Program-made: the position numbers and the translations under genes
Notes under the pieces: generated by a model
What the model saw: the letters and a program-made list of their open reading frames with translations, nothing else
What the model was told of the DNA's origin: nothing
The model's database searches: none
Assembly (NCBI RefSeq): GCF_002742645.2
Contig: NZ_CP033875.1
Coordinates: 1,652,001 to 1,716,000 of the forward strand
Length of the DNA stretch: 64,000 nt
Reading direction: 5' to 3'
Origin: Caulobacter sp. FWC26
GTDB taxonomy: Bacteria; Pseudomonadota; Alphaproteobacteria; Caulobacterales; Caulobacteraceae
In this document: positions 43,133-52,447 of the stretch, one piece after another
Numbering within the stretch: position 1 is the first letter of the stretch
Layout of the letters: every line of letters starts with the position of its first letter

Positions 43133-44239
43133 ATGGCGCTCACCTGGGGCGACGACTATCCGATCCATCAGACGCCGGAGCCGGTCGCCTACGCCGGTAC
43201 GGATCGGAACTTCTATGATCGCTACTTTTTCAACGGCTACGCGCCCGAGGGCGATGGGGGCGACCTGTTCTTCGCGGCCGCGTTCGGGGTCTATCCGCAC
43301 CTGAACATCGCCGATGCTTCGTTCTGCGTGATGAAGGAGGGCAAGCAGGTCAATCTGCATGCTAGCCGCTGGCTGGGCATGGAGCGGATGGACCTGAGGG
43401 TCGGCCCGATCTCGATCGAGGTGCTGCAGCCGCTCCAGCGTTTGAAACTGGTCGTTCAGGCCCCCGAGCAAGGAGTCGCGGCCGAGATCATCTTCGAGGG
43501 CCGCGCCTTCCCGATCGAGGAGCCACGGTTCATCCGCCGCAACGGTCCCCGCGCCTTCATGGACTACACCCGCCTGACCCAGAACGGCCGCTACAGCGGC
43601 TGGGTCGAGGTGGATGGCGTGCGCTCCGCCATCGACGGGTTCGTCGGTACGCGCGACCGGTCGTGGGGCGTGCGGCCCGTCGGCGCGCGCGATCCTCAGG
43701 AGCCGGTTCCGCCCGTGCCGCCGCAGTTCTTTTGGCTGTGGAGCCCCTGCAATTTCGCCGATGGCAGCTTCTTCTTTCACACCAACGACGACGAACTGGG
43801 CCGCGCCTGGAACCAGCGCGCGGTATGGCTGGAGGATGGCGGGCGCGAGGAGGCGTTCGGGGGCTTTGCGCAATCGTCGTGCGCCATCCGCTGGAAAAGC
43901 GGTACGCGCCACGCCGCCTCGGCGAGCCTTGACCTGGGCGAAGGCGGTTCGGTGTCCATCGAACCGCAGACCGAGTTCTTCATGTTGGGCCTGGGCTATA
44001 CCCATCCGGTCTGGGGCCATGGCCAGAACCAAGGCGAACTGAAGGTCGAGCGGGAAGACTTTGTGCTGGCCGACATCGATCGTCGTCTGCCGCATCACCT
44101 GCATGTGCAGGCGCTGAGCCGCGTGACCTATGTCGACGGCCAGGGGAGGTCTCGGCTTGGTCGCGGCGTCTTTGAACAACTGGCCATTGGCCCGCATGCG
44201 CCCTCCGGATTCGCCTCGATCCTGGATCTAGCCCCATGA
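43133..44239 (+). CDS. Conserved hypothetical, beta-rich (DUF7064/7065-like)
   Basis: A 368-residue, strand-rich, soluble protein with no signal peptide. Recognisable segments are FYDRYFFNGYAPEGDGGDLF, GFVGTRDRSWGVRPVGARD and FWLWSPCNFADGSFFFHTND. This pattern resembles lipocalin-like proteins related to carotenoid hydratase and AttH that occur beside acyl-CoA and terpenoid genes, but I cannot name a reaction. It is the first of three rightward genes joined by four-base ATGA overlaps. Confidence 0.7.
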   Translation: MALTWGDDYPIHQTPEPVAYAGTDRNFYDRYFFNGYAPEGDGGDLFFAAAFGVYPHLNIADASFCVMKEGKQVNLHASRWLGMERMDLRVGPISIEVLQPLQRLKLVVQAPEQGVAAEIIFEGRAFPIEEPRFIRRNGPRAFMDYTRLTQNGRYSGWVEVDGVRSAIDGFVGTRDRSWGVRPVGARDPQEPVPPVPPQFFWLWSPCNFADGSFFFHTNDDELGRAWNQRAVWLEDGGREEAFGGFAQSSCAIRWKSGTRHAASASLDLGEGGSVSIEPQTEFFMLGLGYTHPVWGHGQNQGELKVEREDFVLADIDRRLPHHLHVQALSRVTYVDGQGRSRLGRGVFEQLAIGPHAPSGFASILDLAP

Positions 44240-45246
44240 GCCTGACCGATCGCCTTGAGGCGTATCTATCGCGTATCTGGTCGACGCCCGTCGCCGTGTC
44301 GGATCTCTCGCGCATTCCTGGCGGCGCCAGCCGCGAGACCTATCGCTTCAACGCCGTGGCCGAAGGCGAAACGCGTCCACTGATCCTGCGTCGCGACCCG
44401 CCGGGCAGCCTGATCGAAACCGACCGCAATCTTGAGTACCTCGCGTTCGCGTCCTTTCACGGCTCTCTGCCGGTCCCACGGCCGGTGGCGATGGAGCCCG
44501 AGGGCGCGGAGCTCGAGCGACCTTTCTTCATCATGGAGCGGGTGGACGGAGGCGCTGCCGCGTCTCCCTTCACTGTGCTGCCTTACGGTGAACATGCTCG
44601 GGGGATCGGCGAGCAGTTCTTTCGGATCCTCGGAACCATAGCCGGCGCGGATCCCACCAACCTGCCGCTGGCCAAGGCGGCCGAGCGGCCGGCGCCCGAA
44701 GACTGTTGGCGGATCGCGCTCGACCACTGGACCAAAGTGATCGAGGACGACCAGCAGCATCCCCAGCCGATCGTCTGGGCGGCGATCCGCGCGCTGCGTC
44801 GCCGCCCGCCACCGCCGGCCCAGACGGTGCGTGTGGTCCATGGCGACTACCGCACCGGCAACTTCCTGCACGATGGTGCGGGCAAGATCCTGGCGATCCT
44901 GGACTGGGAAATGGTCCATCTCGGCGATCCGCTGGAGGATCTGGGCTGGGCCATGGATCCGCTCTGGGGTCACTTCGAAGCCGATAAGGTTGGCGGCATG
45001 CTGCCGCGTGACGAGGCTCTGGCCCTATGGCGCGAGGCCAGCGGGTTGCAGGTGGATGAGACAGCGCTTGCCTGGTGGTCGCTGTTCAACGCGGTGAAGG
45101 GTCAGGCCATCTGGACGTCTGCGGCCAAGGAGTATCGTGACGGCGGGTTCAAGGACCCAGTCCTGGCGATCTCGGGTTGGTACACCGCGCGCCGCCACGA
45201 CCAGATCCTGGCCGAGGCGCTGATGCGCATGGAGGGGCTGTCATGA
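44236..45246 (+). CDS. APH-family phosphotransferase (ACAD10-like kinase)
   Basis: A 336-residue kinase-fold protein. The nucleotide-binding start is SRIPGGASRETYRF, the catalytic loop VVHGDYRTGNFLHD, and the metal-binding loop ILDWEMVHLGDPLEDLGW. This branch resembles the kinase part of ACAD10/11, which phosphorylates 4-hydroxyacyl groups, rather than drug-resistance enzymes. The substrate is inferred at best. It overlaps genes on both sides by four bases. Confidence 0.85.
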   Translation: MSLTDRLEAYLSRIWSTPVAVSDLSRIPGGASRETYRFNAVAEGETRPLILRRDPPGSLIETDRNLEYLAFASFHGSLPVPRPVAMEPEGAELERPFFIMERVDGGAAASPFTVLPYGEHARGIGEQFFRILGTIAGADPTNLPLAKAAERPAPEDCWRIALDHWTKVIEDDQQHPQPIVWAAIRALRRRPPPPAQTVRVVHGDYRTGNFLHDGAGKILAILDWEMVHLGDPLEDLGWAMDPLWGHFEADKVGGMLPRDEALALWREASGLQVDETALAWWSLFNAVKGQAIWTSAAKEYRDGGFKDPVLAISGWYTARRHDQILAEALMRMEGLS

Positions 45247-45671
45247 CGCCGAGCGTACCCGATATCCTGGTCGGTAACTTCATGTGCATGGCCGACCCCG
45301 GGCCGCCGGAACAACAGGGCGAGTTCCTGGCTGGCAAGGTGGCAGTGGTGGCGCTGCTTTCACTACTTGCGGCTCAGGAAGCCGAGCGCGGCGCGGCGGC
45401 GCGGGTGACCGAGAACGCCGCCATCCGCGAAATCCTCGCCGAGGCCGCCTTGGACTATAGTCTGCAAGGTGACTGGCCCGCCGACCCCGCCGAACCGACG
45501 ATCAGTGGCCTGGATCGGGTGAACGCCGCCCTGCGGCTGGCGCTGATGAATCTTCACGAGATGGTAGAGGCGCGAGGGGACACGGTTCGCCATAGCAGCA
45601 TACTGCGTCTCTATGCGCGAATGGCCGAGCTTCGGCGTCTCGACCTTCCGCCGTTGCCGGGCGCCCGTTAG
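45243..45671 (+). CDS. Hypothetical protein in kinase operon (142 aa)
   Basis: A 142-residue helical protein beginning MTPSVPDILVGNFMCMADPG. It is probably soluble, with one mildly hydrophobic helix (VAVVALLSLLAAQ). The start overlaps the kinase stop (ATGA), so it is coupled to it. Not recognised by me. A nested palindrome begins at its stop codon. Confidence 0.65.
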   Translation: MTPSVPDILVGNFMCMADPGPPEQQGEFLAGKVAVVALLSLLAAQEAERGAAARVTENAAIREILAEAALDYSLQGDWPADPAEPTISGLDRVNAALRLALMNLHEMVEARGDTVRHSSILRLYARMAELRRLDLPPLPGAR

Positions 45672-45715
45672 GTTTGAAAAGGCAGCGTTCAATATGTTTG
45701 AGCGCTGACGCCTAA
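45668..45715. repeat. Nested palindrome between convergent genes
   Basis: Outer arms TTAGG/CCTAA (45668-45672, 45711-45715) enclose a stem of CAGCGTTCAA against TTTGAGCGCTG with one mismatch and a TATG loop. The nested design resembles the pair near 27.9 kb. It overlaps the upstream stop codon and touches the TerC stop, which suggests a bidirectional terminator. Confidence 0.55.
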
Positions 45716-46456
45716 TCAGCGGTGCTTGTTATGCTGCGTGACCTCATCCGGCTTGATGTCCAGCGGGCCGGGCGCAGCGGCGTTGTAGGCGGCCGTCTGG
45801 TTGAGATCGATCACGACGCTGCGGTGACCCTGCCAGATCATGTGGAGCGCCACATACAGCACGATCGCCAGGCCGATGAATCCGATCCAGCGGTGCTTGT
45901 GCAGCAGGTTGGCGATGGCCGTCGCGGCCACGCCCATCAGGATGATCGACAGAATTAGGCCAAACACCAGAATGCCGGGATGCTCACGGGCCGCGCCGGC
46001 GACGGCGAGGACGTTGTCCAGCGACATCGAGACGTCGGCGATCAGCACTTGCAGGAAGGCGGCCTTGAAGGTCTTGGCCGGGCGGGCGCGCGGTTCGGTG
46101 TTGGGGTCGTTGTCGATCGAGGCCATGGCGTCGGCCTCGTCATGCGTGGTTTGTTCGCGCAGCTCGCGCCACATCTTCCAGCAGACCCAGAGCAGCAGGA
46201 AGCCGCCGGCGAGAAGCAGGCCGACCACGCCGAGCAGCCAGGTGGTGATCAGGGCGAAGGTGATCCGCAGCACAACCGCCGCGCCCAGGCCGTAGAGGAT
46301 GACCTTCTTGCGATCCTTGGCCGGCAAGCCCCCTGCGGCGAGGCCCACGGCGACGGCGTTGTCGCCAGCCAGCACGAGGTCGATCATCAGAACTTGCAAG
46401 AGGGCGGTCAGCGGGCCTTGGAAGGCGCCGAGCTGGGCGATCAGAGCGTCGAACAT
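45716..46456 (-). CDS. TerC family membrane protein (YjbE-like)
   Basis: A 246-residue protein with about seven hydrophobic segments and the two metal-binding half-motifs of the family: DLVLAGDNAVAVGLAAGG in TM1-2 and DVSMSLDNVLAVAGAA after the central acidic loop. TerC proteins are implicated in manganese efflux and metalation of exported proteins. No yybP-ykoY riboswitch was recognised in the short upstream region. A His-rich lipoprotein gene lies upstream on the same strand, separated by a hairpin terminator. Confidence 0.9.
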   Translation of the reverse strand: MFDALIAQLGAFQGPLTALLQVLMIDLVLAGDNAVAVGLAAGGLPAKDRKKVILYGLGAAVVLRITFALITTWLLGVVGLLLAGGFLLLWVCWKMWRELREQTTHDEADAMASIDNDPNTEPRARPAKTFKAAFLQVLIADVSMSLDNVLAVAGAAREHPGILVFGLILSIILMGVAATAIANLLHKHRWIGFIGLAIVLYVALHMIWQGHRSVVIDLNQTAAYNAAAPGPLDIKPDEVTQHNKHR

Positions 46457-46518
46457 GTCATCTCAATGCGGTGACGCGCCCAACGATGCAAGGCGCAAAA
46501 GGCGTCACGGCCTGTCGC

Positions 46519-46556
46519 CAAAAGAAAAGAGCTCCGGATCCAGGGACCCGGAGCTC
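46519..46556 (-). terminator. Rho-independent terminator after His-rich lipoprotein
   Basis: On the minus strand GAGCTCCGG pairs with CCGGAGCTC (46548-46556 with 46529-46537) across a ten-base loop, followed by TTTTCTTTT. It ends the lipoprotein transcript 23 bases after its stop. The TerC start is only 62 bases further on, so readthrough could supply TerC. Confidence 0.85.
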
Positions 46557-46578
46557 AATCTCTTTGACACGGCTCGTC

Positions 46579-48315
46579 CTAGTGGTGGGTGAGCTCGGGT
46601 TGTTTCTGGTGCGCCCCATGATCGTCGTGGCCGTGGCCATGATCATCGTGAGCCTCGGCATGGTCGGCATGGTCGGCATGACCGTCGTGGCCTTGGTGAT
46701 TGTCGTGGCCGTGGTCGTGCGCGTCACCATGATCGTCGTGATGGCTGGCGGTCGTCGCGGCCAGCATCGGGTTCACATAGGAAACATGCTCGGCGGGCGC
46801 GTGAGGCTCGGGATGCGCGCCGGCGTGCAGCTCGTGGCCATTGTGATCGTCATGGCCGTGGGCCTCTTGCCCATGGCTGTGGTCGTCGTGCGCGTGAACC
46901 GGGGTCTCGTGACCATGAGCGTGGTCATGATGATCGTCATGGTGCGACAGGGTCGAAGCCGCCACTGCGCCTGCGGCCGCGCCACCGGCGGCGGCCATGA
47001 ACGGGTTGACGTGCGACACGTGCGTGCTGGCCGGCGGCGCGTCGAACTCCATCTCGTTGCGGCCATAGTCGGTCAGCGTGCGATACTTCCGCTGGCGCTC
47101 GGCCTTGCGGCGCGCGGCGGCGGCGCTCCGCGACACGGCGACCAAGATGATCAGCGCCAGCAAGACCAACGCCGCGCCAAGCACGGTCTTGATCGGCGTC
47201 GGACCCACGCCCGGCAGCGAGATCTTGCCGTTCAGCGCGCCGAGATCCAGCTTGTTGACGCCCTTCTTGGCCTCAGCGGGCAGGGCGGCGACGCGCTTGC
47301 TGATCTCGCCGAGCGAGAAGCCTTGCGGCGCCTTCGCGCCGGTCATCTCGACGCCGAACTCCGACTTCAGCTGACCTTTCGCCTCCGGGCCCGGCTTGAC
47401 CTGCCAGGCGAAGGTGGTCGGCTCGCCGGGTTTGACCACAGCGGTCTGGCGACCGTTCGGCGTGATTTCATAGCCTTCGCCCTCGAGTTCGGCGTAGGCG
47501 CTGGTCTTCTTGGCCGCCTTGCCCAAGCCGAGCTTGGCGGCTTCCTTTTTGATCATGTCGCCCAAGGTCGCGGGCAGCGCCAGGGTCACCTGGCCGGGCT
47601 GGCCCTTGCCCAGGCTCTCACCGGTCGCCAGCACGGCGCCGTTGGTCGCCGCCGGGGCGACCGCCGCTTGTAGCTGCTCGAGCTTGGTCGGCGGCTTGGC
47701 GGGGGCTGCGGGCGGCTTTGGCGGGATGGCCGCCACGACGGGCGGCTTGGCCAGCGGCGCGGCGGGCTGTGCAGGTTGAACGGCCTTCACCGGTGCGGGA
47801 GCGGGCGCGATCGTCTTCGGCGTCACAGGCTTGACCGCCGCGACGACAGCCGGCTTGGCGACAGGTTTCGACGGCGTGGCCGAACCCTGGGTCTGTACGG
47901 TGGCGTGAACGCGGTGCGGCCGCGCCGGCGCGGCGTAGTGTTTCGGGTTGGGGATCGGCCGCATGGCCGTGACCAGCGTCCCGTCGGGACGGCGCCAAGT
48001 CCGCAGACGCGAATTGTGCGTGGGCGCGGGCAGGGGGCGCACAGCGTCAGCTTTCGCCTGCGCCTGGGCTTGGTTCGAGGCTGACGCTGTCGGACCGCCC
48101 AGCAGACCATCCGGAGCTTCCGAAGCGCTGGGGGGCGGCGGTGCGCCCATCAGTTCCGGCGCCTGTGACGAACTCTGATGATCGCTCGGCGGTGGCGGCG
48201 CCGAAGCGGAGGGTTCGCCAGCGCTACATCCCACAAGCGCCAGAACACCGACCGCCGACGTCGCCAAAGCGACTAAGCGTACCTTACGTCCAAACATCGG
48301 GTCCCCCGATCCCAT
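46579..48315 (-). CDS. Lipoprotein with TM segment and His/Asp-rich tail
   Basis: A 578-residue mosaic protein. The signal peptide ends in the lipobox LVGC. A Pro/Ala/Lys linker of about 170 residues follows, then a soluble region (LEGEGYEITPNGRQTAVV, DLGALNGKISLPGVG). One TM helix (TVLGAALVLLALIILVAVS) is followed by a basic cluster, so the tail should be cytoplasmic. The last ~150 residues hold two HVSxVNPxxAA repeats, each leading into dense His-Asp clusters such as HDDHHDHAHGHE, which should bind divalent metals. GGAGG lies eight bases before the ATG at 48315; ATG 48297 is an alternative. I do not recognise the family. Confidence 0.8.
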   Translation of the reverse strand: MGSGDPMFGRKVRLVALATSAVGVLALVGCSAGEPSASAPPPPSDHQSSSQAPELMGAPPPPSASEAPDGLLGGPTASASNQAQAQAKADAVRPLPAPTHNSRLRTWRRPDGTLVTAMRPIPNPKHYAAPARPHRVHATVQTQGSATPSKPVAKPAVVAAVKPVTPKTIAPAPAPVKAVQPAQPAAPLAKPPVVAAIPPKPPAAPAKPPTKLEQLQAAVAPAATNGAVLATGESLGKGQPGQVTLALPATLGDMIKKEAAKLGLGKAAKKTSAYAELEGEGYEITPNGRQTAVVKPGEPTTFAWQVKPGPEAKGQLKSEFGVEMTGAKAPQGFSLGEISKRVAALPAEAKKGVNKLDLGALNGKISLPGVGPTPIKTVLGAALVLLALIILVAVSRSAAAARRKAERQRKYRTLTDYGRNEMEFDAPPASTHVSHVNPFMAAAGGAAAGAVAASTLSHHDDHHDHAHGHETPVHAHDDHSHGQEAHGHDDHNGHELHAGAHPEPHAPAEHVSYVNPMLAATTASHHDDHGDAHDHGHDNHQGHDGHADHADHAEAHDDHGHGHDDHGAHQKQPELTHH

Positions 48316-48404
48316 GTCAGATTCCTCCGCGAAGCAACGCTCGCGGACCACTGTTCGCGAGAAGAGCACGAGCTTGCGACGAAATCAAAACGGTTAAGGG
48401 AGAT

Positions 48405-49241
48405 TCACGAAACGATTTCGTCCGCTGCGCGAACTTTCGAAGCTTCATACAGAGCGATCGCCGCTGCTGCCGATACATTCAGGCTCTCAAATCCGCCCGG
48501 CATGGGGATTTTACCCAAGGCGTCGCAGTGCTCGGCGACGAGGCGACGCACGCCTTCGCCTTCAGACCCCAAAACGAGGACGGTCGGTTGCGTGTCGAGC
48601 ACTGACGCCAGGCTCTCTTCGGCTTCGCCGGCCAGGGCCACCGCTCGCCATCCCAGGTCGGCGAGCTCCTCTAGAGCGCGCGACAAGTTGACCACGCGCG
48701 CGTAGGGCGCCTTGTCGACCGCGCCGACGGCGGTCTTGGCCAGAACGCCGCTCAGGGCGGGGGCGTGGCGATCCTGCAGGATCACGCCTTTGGCCCCGAA
48801 CGCCGCTGCCGATCGGAAGATCGCGCCGATATTTTGCGGGTCGGTGATCTGGTCCAGCATGACCAGAAAGCCCTTCGCCGGCGTTCCCAGTTCGGCGATC
48901 GTCAACGGCTCCGGCTCGTCAATCTTCAAGGCCAGGCCCTGGTGCACCGCACCCGGCGGAAGCTGCTTGGCGATCTCCTGACCTTCCATCACCTGCAGGC
49001 AGCTCAGTTTCTGTAGATGCGGGGCGAGTCGTTTGGCGCGGTCGGGCGTGGCCAGGAGGCGCTTCGGCGCAGGTCGGCGGGGATTGGAAAGGGCGGCTTC
49101 GACGGCGTGAGTCCCCCAGATCCAGTCCTTGGCGTCGCCTTGGCCTCTGGAAAAATCGTTCTGTTTCCGAGGCTTGGAACGAAAATCGCGTCCTTGTGCA
49201 GAAGGTCGCTTCCGGTCGTTGCGTTCGGAATGAGAGGACAC
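48405..49241 (-). CDS. rlmB: 23S rRNA (guanosine-2'-O)-methyltransferase RlmB
   Basis: A 278-residue SpoU methyltransferase predicted to modify G2251-equivalent in 23S rRNA. A basic N-terminal tail leads to WIWGTHAVEAALSNP, then the SPOUT motifs QITDPQNIGAIFRSA, VLGSEGEGVRRL and IPMPGGFESLNVSAAAAI. The GTG at 49241 has GGAG eleven bases upstream. A TTG ten codons earlier is also open. It diverges from the tRNA-Tyr/tRNA-Gly/tuf cluster. Confidence 0.88.
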   Translation of the reverse strand: MSSHSERNDRKRPSAQGRDFRSKPRKQNDFSRGQGDAKDWIWGTHAVEAALSNPRRPAPKRLLATPDRAKRLAPHLQKLSCLQVMEGQEIAKQLPPGAVHQGLALKIDEPEPLTIAELGTPAKGFLVMLDQITDPQNIGAIFRSAAAFGAKGVILQDRHAPALSGVLAKTAVGAVDKAPYARVVNLSRALEELADLGWRAVALAGEAEESLASVLDTQPTVLVLGSEGEGVRRLVAEHCDALGKIPMPGGFESLNVSAAAAIALYEASKVRAADEIVS

Positions 49242-49413
49242 TATAAGACGCGCTCCGATTTGGGGCCCCAAGGGTTTCTCGGCCGGCCGGCGCTGCTCTT
49301 AGCATCGTCCGTCACTGGTCCAAGAAGCTTTTGTTCCAGTTCGAAGTTCAGCGCTTGCCGTTGGTCATCGAACCGGATAAAGGCCGCCGGCTTCGGAACT
49401 CCATCGCGTGCTT

Positions 49414-49498
49414 GGGGGAATGTCCCGAGTGGCAAAGGGGGGGACTGTAAATCCCCTGGCGTAAGCCTTCGTAGGTTCGAGTCCTACTTCCCCCACCA
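49414..49498 (+). tRNA. tRNA-Tyr (GUA)
   Basis: An 85-base class II tRNA with a long variable arm and encoded CCA. The acceptor arms are GGGGGAA/TTCCCCC, the anticodon loop reads CTGTAAA with anticodon GTA, and the T loop is TTCGAGT. It heads the tRNA-Tyr, tRNA-Gly, tuf order that is also seen in the E. coli tufB operon. Confidence 0.95.
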
Positions 49499-49591
49499 GG
49501 CGCGCGGTGAGTTTCGGAAGGCAGCATGGGTGTCCCAGAGCCGAAAGACCGGGAGCCGATCGCGACCCCGCTAGCCCCGAAGGGTGATTGG

Positions 49592-49665
49592 GCGGGTATA
49601 GCACAATGGTAGTGCAGCAGCCTTCCAAGCTGAGGATGCGGGTTCGATTCCCGCTACCCGCTCCA
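49592..49665 (+). tRNA. tRNA-Gly (UCC)
   Basis: A 74-base cloverleaf with CCA. The acceptor arms are GCGGGTA/TACCCGC, the D arm GCAC/GTGC, and the anticodon loop CTTCCAA gives TCC. It lies 93 bases after tRNA-Tyr and 53 bases before tuf, and is likely cotranscribed with both. Confidence 0.95.
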
Positions 49666-49718
49666 GCTCCCCGAGAGTTATTCCCAACAACCCAGCCGCC
49701 GGCGCGAAGGTAGAGACG

Positions 49719-50891
<1,173 letters not shown>

Positions 50892-50909
<18 letters not shown>

Positions 50910-50980
50910 CGATCATCGCGACCGTGCTTGAGTTCACCAGAAGCGCCTCGCGCTTCTGGCGGGCCAAGATCGTTGAATAA
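50892..50980 (+). repeat. Duplicated tuf 3' end
   Basis: The 18-base sequence ending the tuf gene, including its TAA stop (50892-50909), is repeated exactly at 50963-50980, again ending in TAA. The bases on both sides differ. A 9-bp hairpin (CCAGAAGCG/CGCTTCTGG, 50937-50959) lies between the copies. Confidence 0.85.
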
Positions 50981-51020
50981 TCCAACGATCTTCAGCGCAC
51001 GCTGAACTGATCTAAGCGAA

Positions 51021-51056
51021 GGCCCCGGAGAGCATTCTCCGGGGCCTTTTGCTTTT
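51021..51056 (+). terminator. Strong rho-independent terminator downstream of tuf
   Basis: GGCCCCGGAGA (51021-51031) pairs perfectly with TCTCCGGGGCC (51036-51046) across a GCAT loop and is followed by TTTTGCTTTT. It is about 110 bases after the tuf stop and would end the tRNA-tuf transcript. Confidence 0.92.
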
Positions 51057-51081
51057 CCGCTGAAAAGTCGAAAGTCGGGTC

Positions 51082-51708
51082 ATGGCGATGATCACCGATC
51101 CCGACGACTTCTTCACCAAAGGCTGCGGGCGATGCTCACGGTTCGCCACGCCCGACTGCTCGACCCGCCCGTGGATCGATGGCCTGAACGCCCTGCGCCG
51201 CCTCTGTCTGGAGATGGGCCTGGAGGAGACCGCCAAGTGGGCCCACCCCTGCTACATGCACGCCGGGCGAAACATCGCGCTTCTGGGCGCGTTCAGGGGC
51301 GACTTCCTGATCAGTTTCCTGAACGCGGGTCTGCTCATCGATGACGCGGGTGTGCTGAAGGCGCCGGGTCCCAATAGCCAAACCCCGAGCGTTATTCGCT
51401 TCACCACGGTCACCGCAGTTGAGGCGCTCGCTCCCACGATCCGCGCCTATTTGCGCCAGCTGATGGATCACGCCGAGGCGGGAACCAAGCCGCCCAAGAC
51501 GGCCCGCGAGATCGACATGCCCGATGAACTGACCGAGGCGCTCGACGCGGACCCTGTGCTGGCCGAGGCCTTCCACGCGCTGACGCCCGGGCGGCAACGG
51601 AGCTATCTTCTCGCTTTGAACCAGGCCAAGCAGTCAGCGACCCGGATCGCGCGGATCGAAAAATTTCGCGACAAGATCATCGCGGGTAAGGGCGCCTTGG
51701 AGCGATAG
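51082..51708 (+). CDS. YdeI/OmpD-associated family protein
   Basis: A 208-residue protein resembling YdeI-type proteins. An N-terminal DUF1801-like fold includes LCLEMGLEETAKWAHPCY and LGAFRGDFLISFLNAGLL. The C-terminal part carries the EALDADPVLAEAFHALTPG and KQSATRIARIEKFRDKI pattern typical of this family. Role unknown. The ATG at 51082 or 51088 may be used. It begins 26 bases after the tuf terminator. Confidence 0.8.
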   Translation: MAMITDPDDFFTKGCGRCSRFATPDCSTRPWIDGLNALRRLCLEMGLEETAKWAHPCYMHAGRNIALLGAFRGDFLISFLNAGLLIDDAGVLKAPGPNSQTPSVIRFTTVTAVEALAPTIRAYLRQLMDHAEAGTKPPKTAREIDMPDELTEALDADPVLAEAFHALTPGRQRSYLLALNQAKQSATRIARIEKFRDKIIAGKGALER

Positions 51709-51747
51709 GGCCGTTCCGGCCCACAACGGGCGGGGTTAGACTAGGCT

Positions 51748-51850
51748 CCTGAGGGCCTGGAGTCGCTGACGCAGCGCCATAAACGAGACCGCCGCTGCGG
51801 ACGCCTCCCACAAGACGTCCGTAACGGCGGCAGGGGTCTCCTGGACCCGC
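51748..51850 (+). ncRNA. Candidate structured small RNA
   Basis: This intergenic region has a promoter-like pair upstream (TTCCGGC at 51714-51720, 14 bases, GTTAGACT at 51735-51742) and dense pairing. CGCTG/CAGCG forms a small hairpin (51764-51776). GAGACC-GCCG-GGACG pairs with CGTCC-CGGC-GGTCTC (51785-51840). GGGCCTGGAG can alternatively pair with CTCCTGGACCC near the ends. A 6S-like or other housekeeping RNA is possible but I cannot identify it. No T-run follows. Confidence 0.35.
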
Positions 51851-51974
51851 TCGCGCCCCCACATCGAACGCGATTGGCGCTAAGGGATAACGGTGTCATG
51901 CGGGCGTCGACCAGTTTCTCCCCTTGGGCGAACCTTCATATTGCCTTGCCCCGGCGGCGCGCTATCTACGCGCC

Positions 51975-52373
51975 ATGGCGCTGCACATCATCAAGCTGGT
52001 CGTCGGCTGCGACACGATCGACGACCTCGTGGCCTGGCACAGGACGGGCGAGCCGTGGGTGATGCATACCCGCATGACGCCCAAGCGTATCCCCGAAGTA
52101 TTGGATGGCGGTTCGCTGTACCGGGTGTTCAAGGGACAGGTGCTTTGCCGCCAGAAGATCCTGGCCATCGACACAGTCGGTTCCGGCGCCGCCTCGCGCT
52201 GCGAGGTGACGGTGGATCCGACCATTATCCGGGTGGCCCCGCAGCCGCGACGCGCATTTCAGGGCTGGCGTTATCTGAAGCCCGAGGATGCGCCGCCAGA
52301 TCTTAGCGAGACCGAGGCCGCTGACCTGCCCGCTGATCTGGCGCGTCAGTTGCGCGAGCTCGGCGCCTGGTAA
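51975..52373 (+). CDS. DUF1489 family protein
   Basis: A 132-residue protein of the alphaproteobacterial DUF1489 family. It opens MALHIIKLVVGCDTIDDL, with TRMTPKRIPEVLDGGSLYRV, QKILAIDTV and PRRAFQGWRYL as recognisable blocks. The ATG at 51975 sets the conserved N-terminus; the upstream in-frame extension looks noncoding. Function unknown, but the RNA-binding-like block KRIPEVLDGGSLYRVFKG is well conserved in relatives as I remember them. Confidence 0.85.
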   Translation: MALHIIKLVVGCDTIDDLVAWHRTGEPWVMHTRMTPKRIPEVLDGGSLYRVFKGQVLCRQKILAIDTVGSGAASRCEVTVDPTIIRVAPQPRRAFQGWRYLKPEDAPPDLSETEAADLPADLARQLRELGAW

Positions 52374-52447
52374 CTTTGGCGGGCGCATTAGCTTTGTGGC
52401 AACCAGTGCGGGTGTTTTCTGTTCTACGAGGGAACAGGAGGGCCGTC

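Noticed and set aside
43100..44197. 365-codon frame antisense to the beta-rich protein of the kinase operon
   Set aside because: The plus-strand gene has conserved blocks and operon overlaps; the antisense frame has none.
46457..46518. yybP-ykoY manganese riboswitch before TerC
   Set aside because: The gap is too short and lacks the conserved loops; only a simple inverted repeat is seen.
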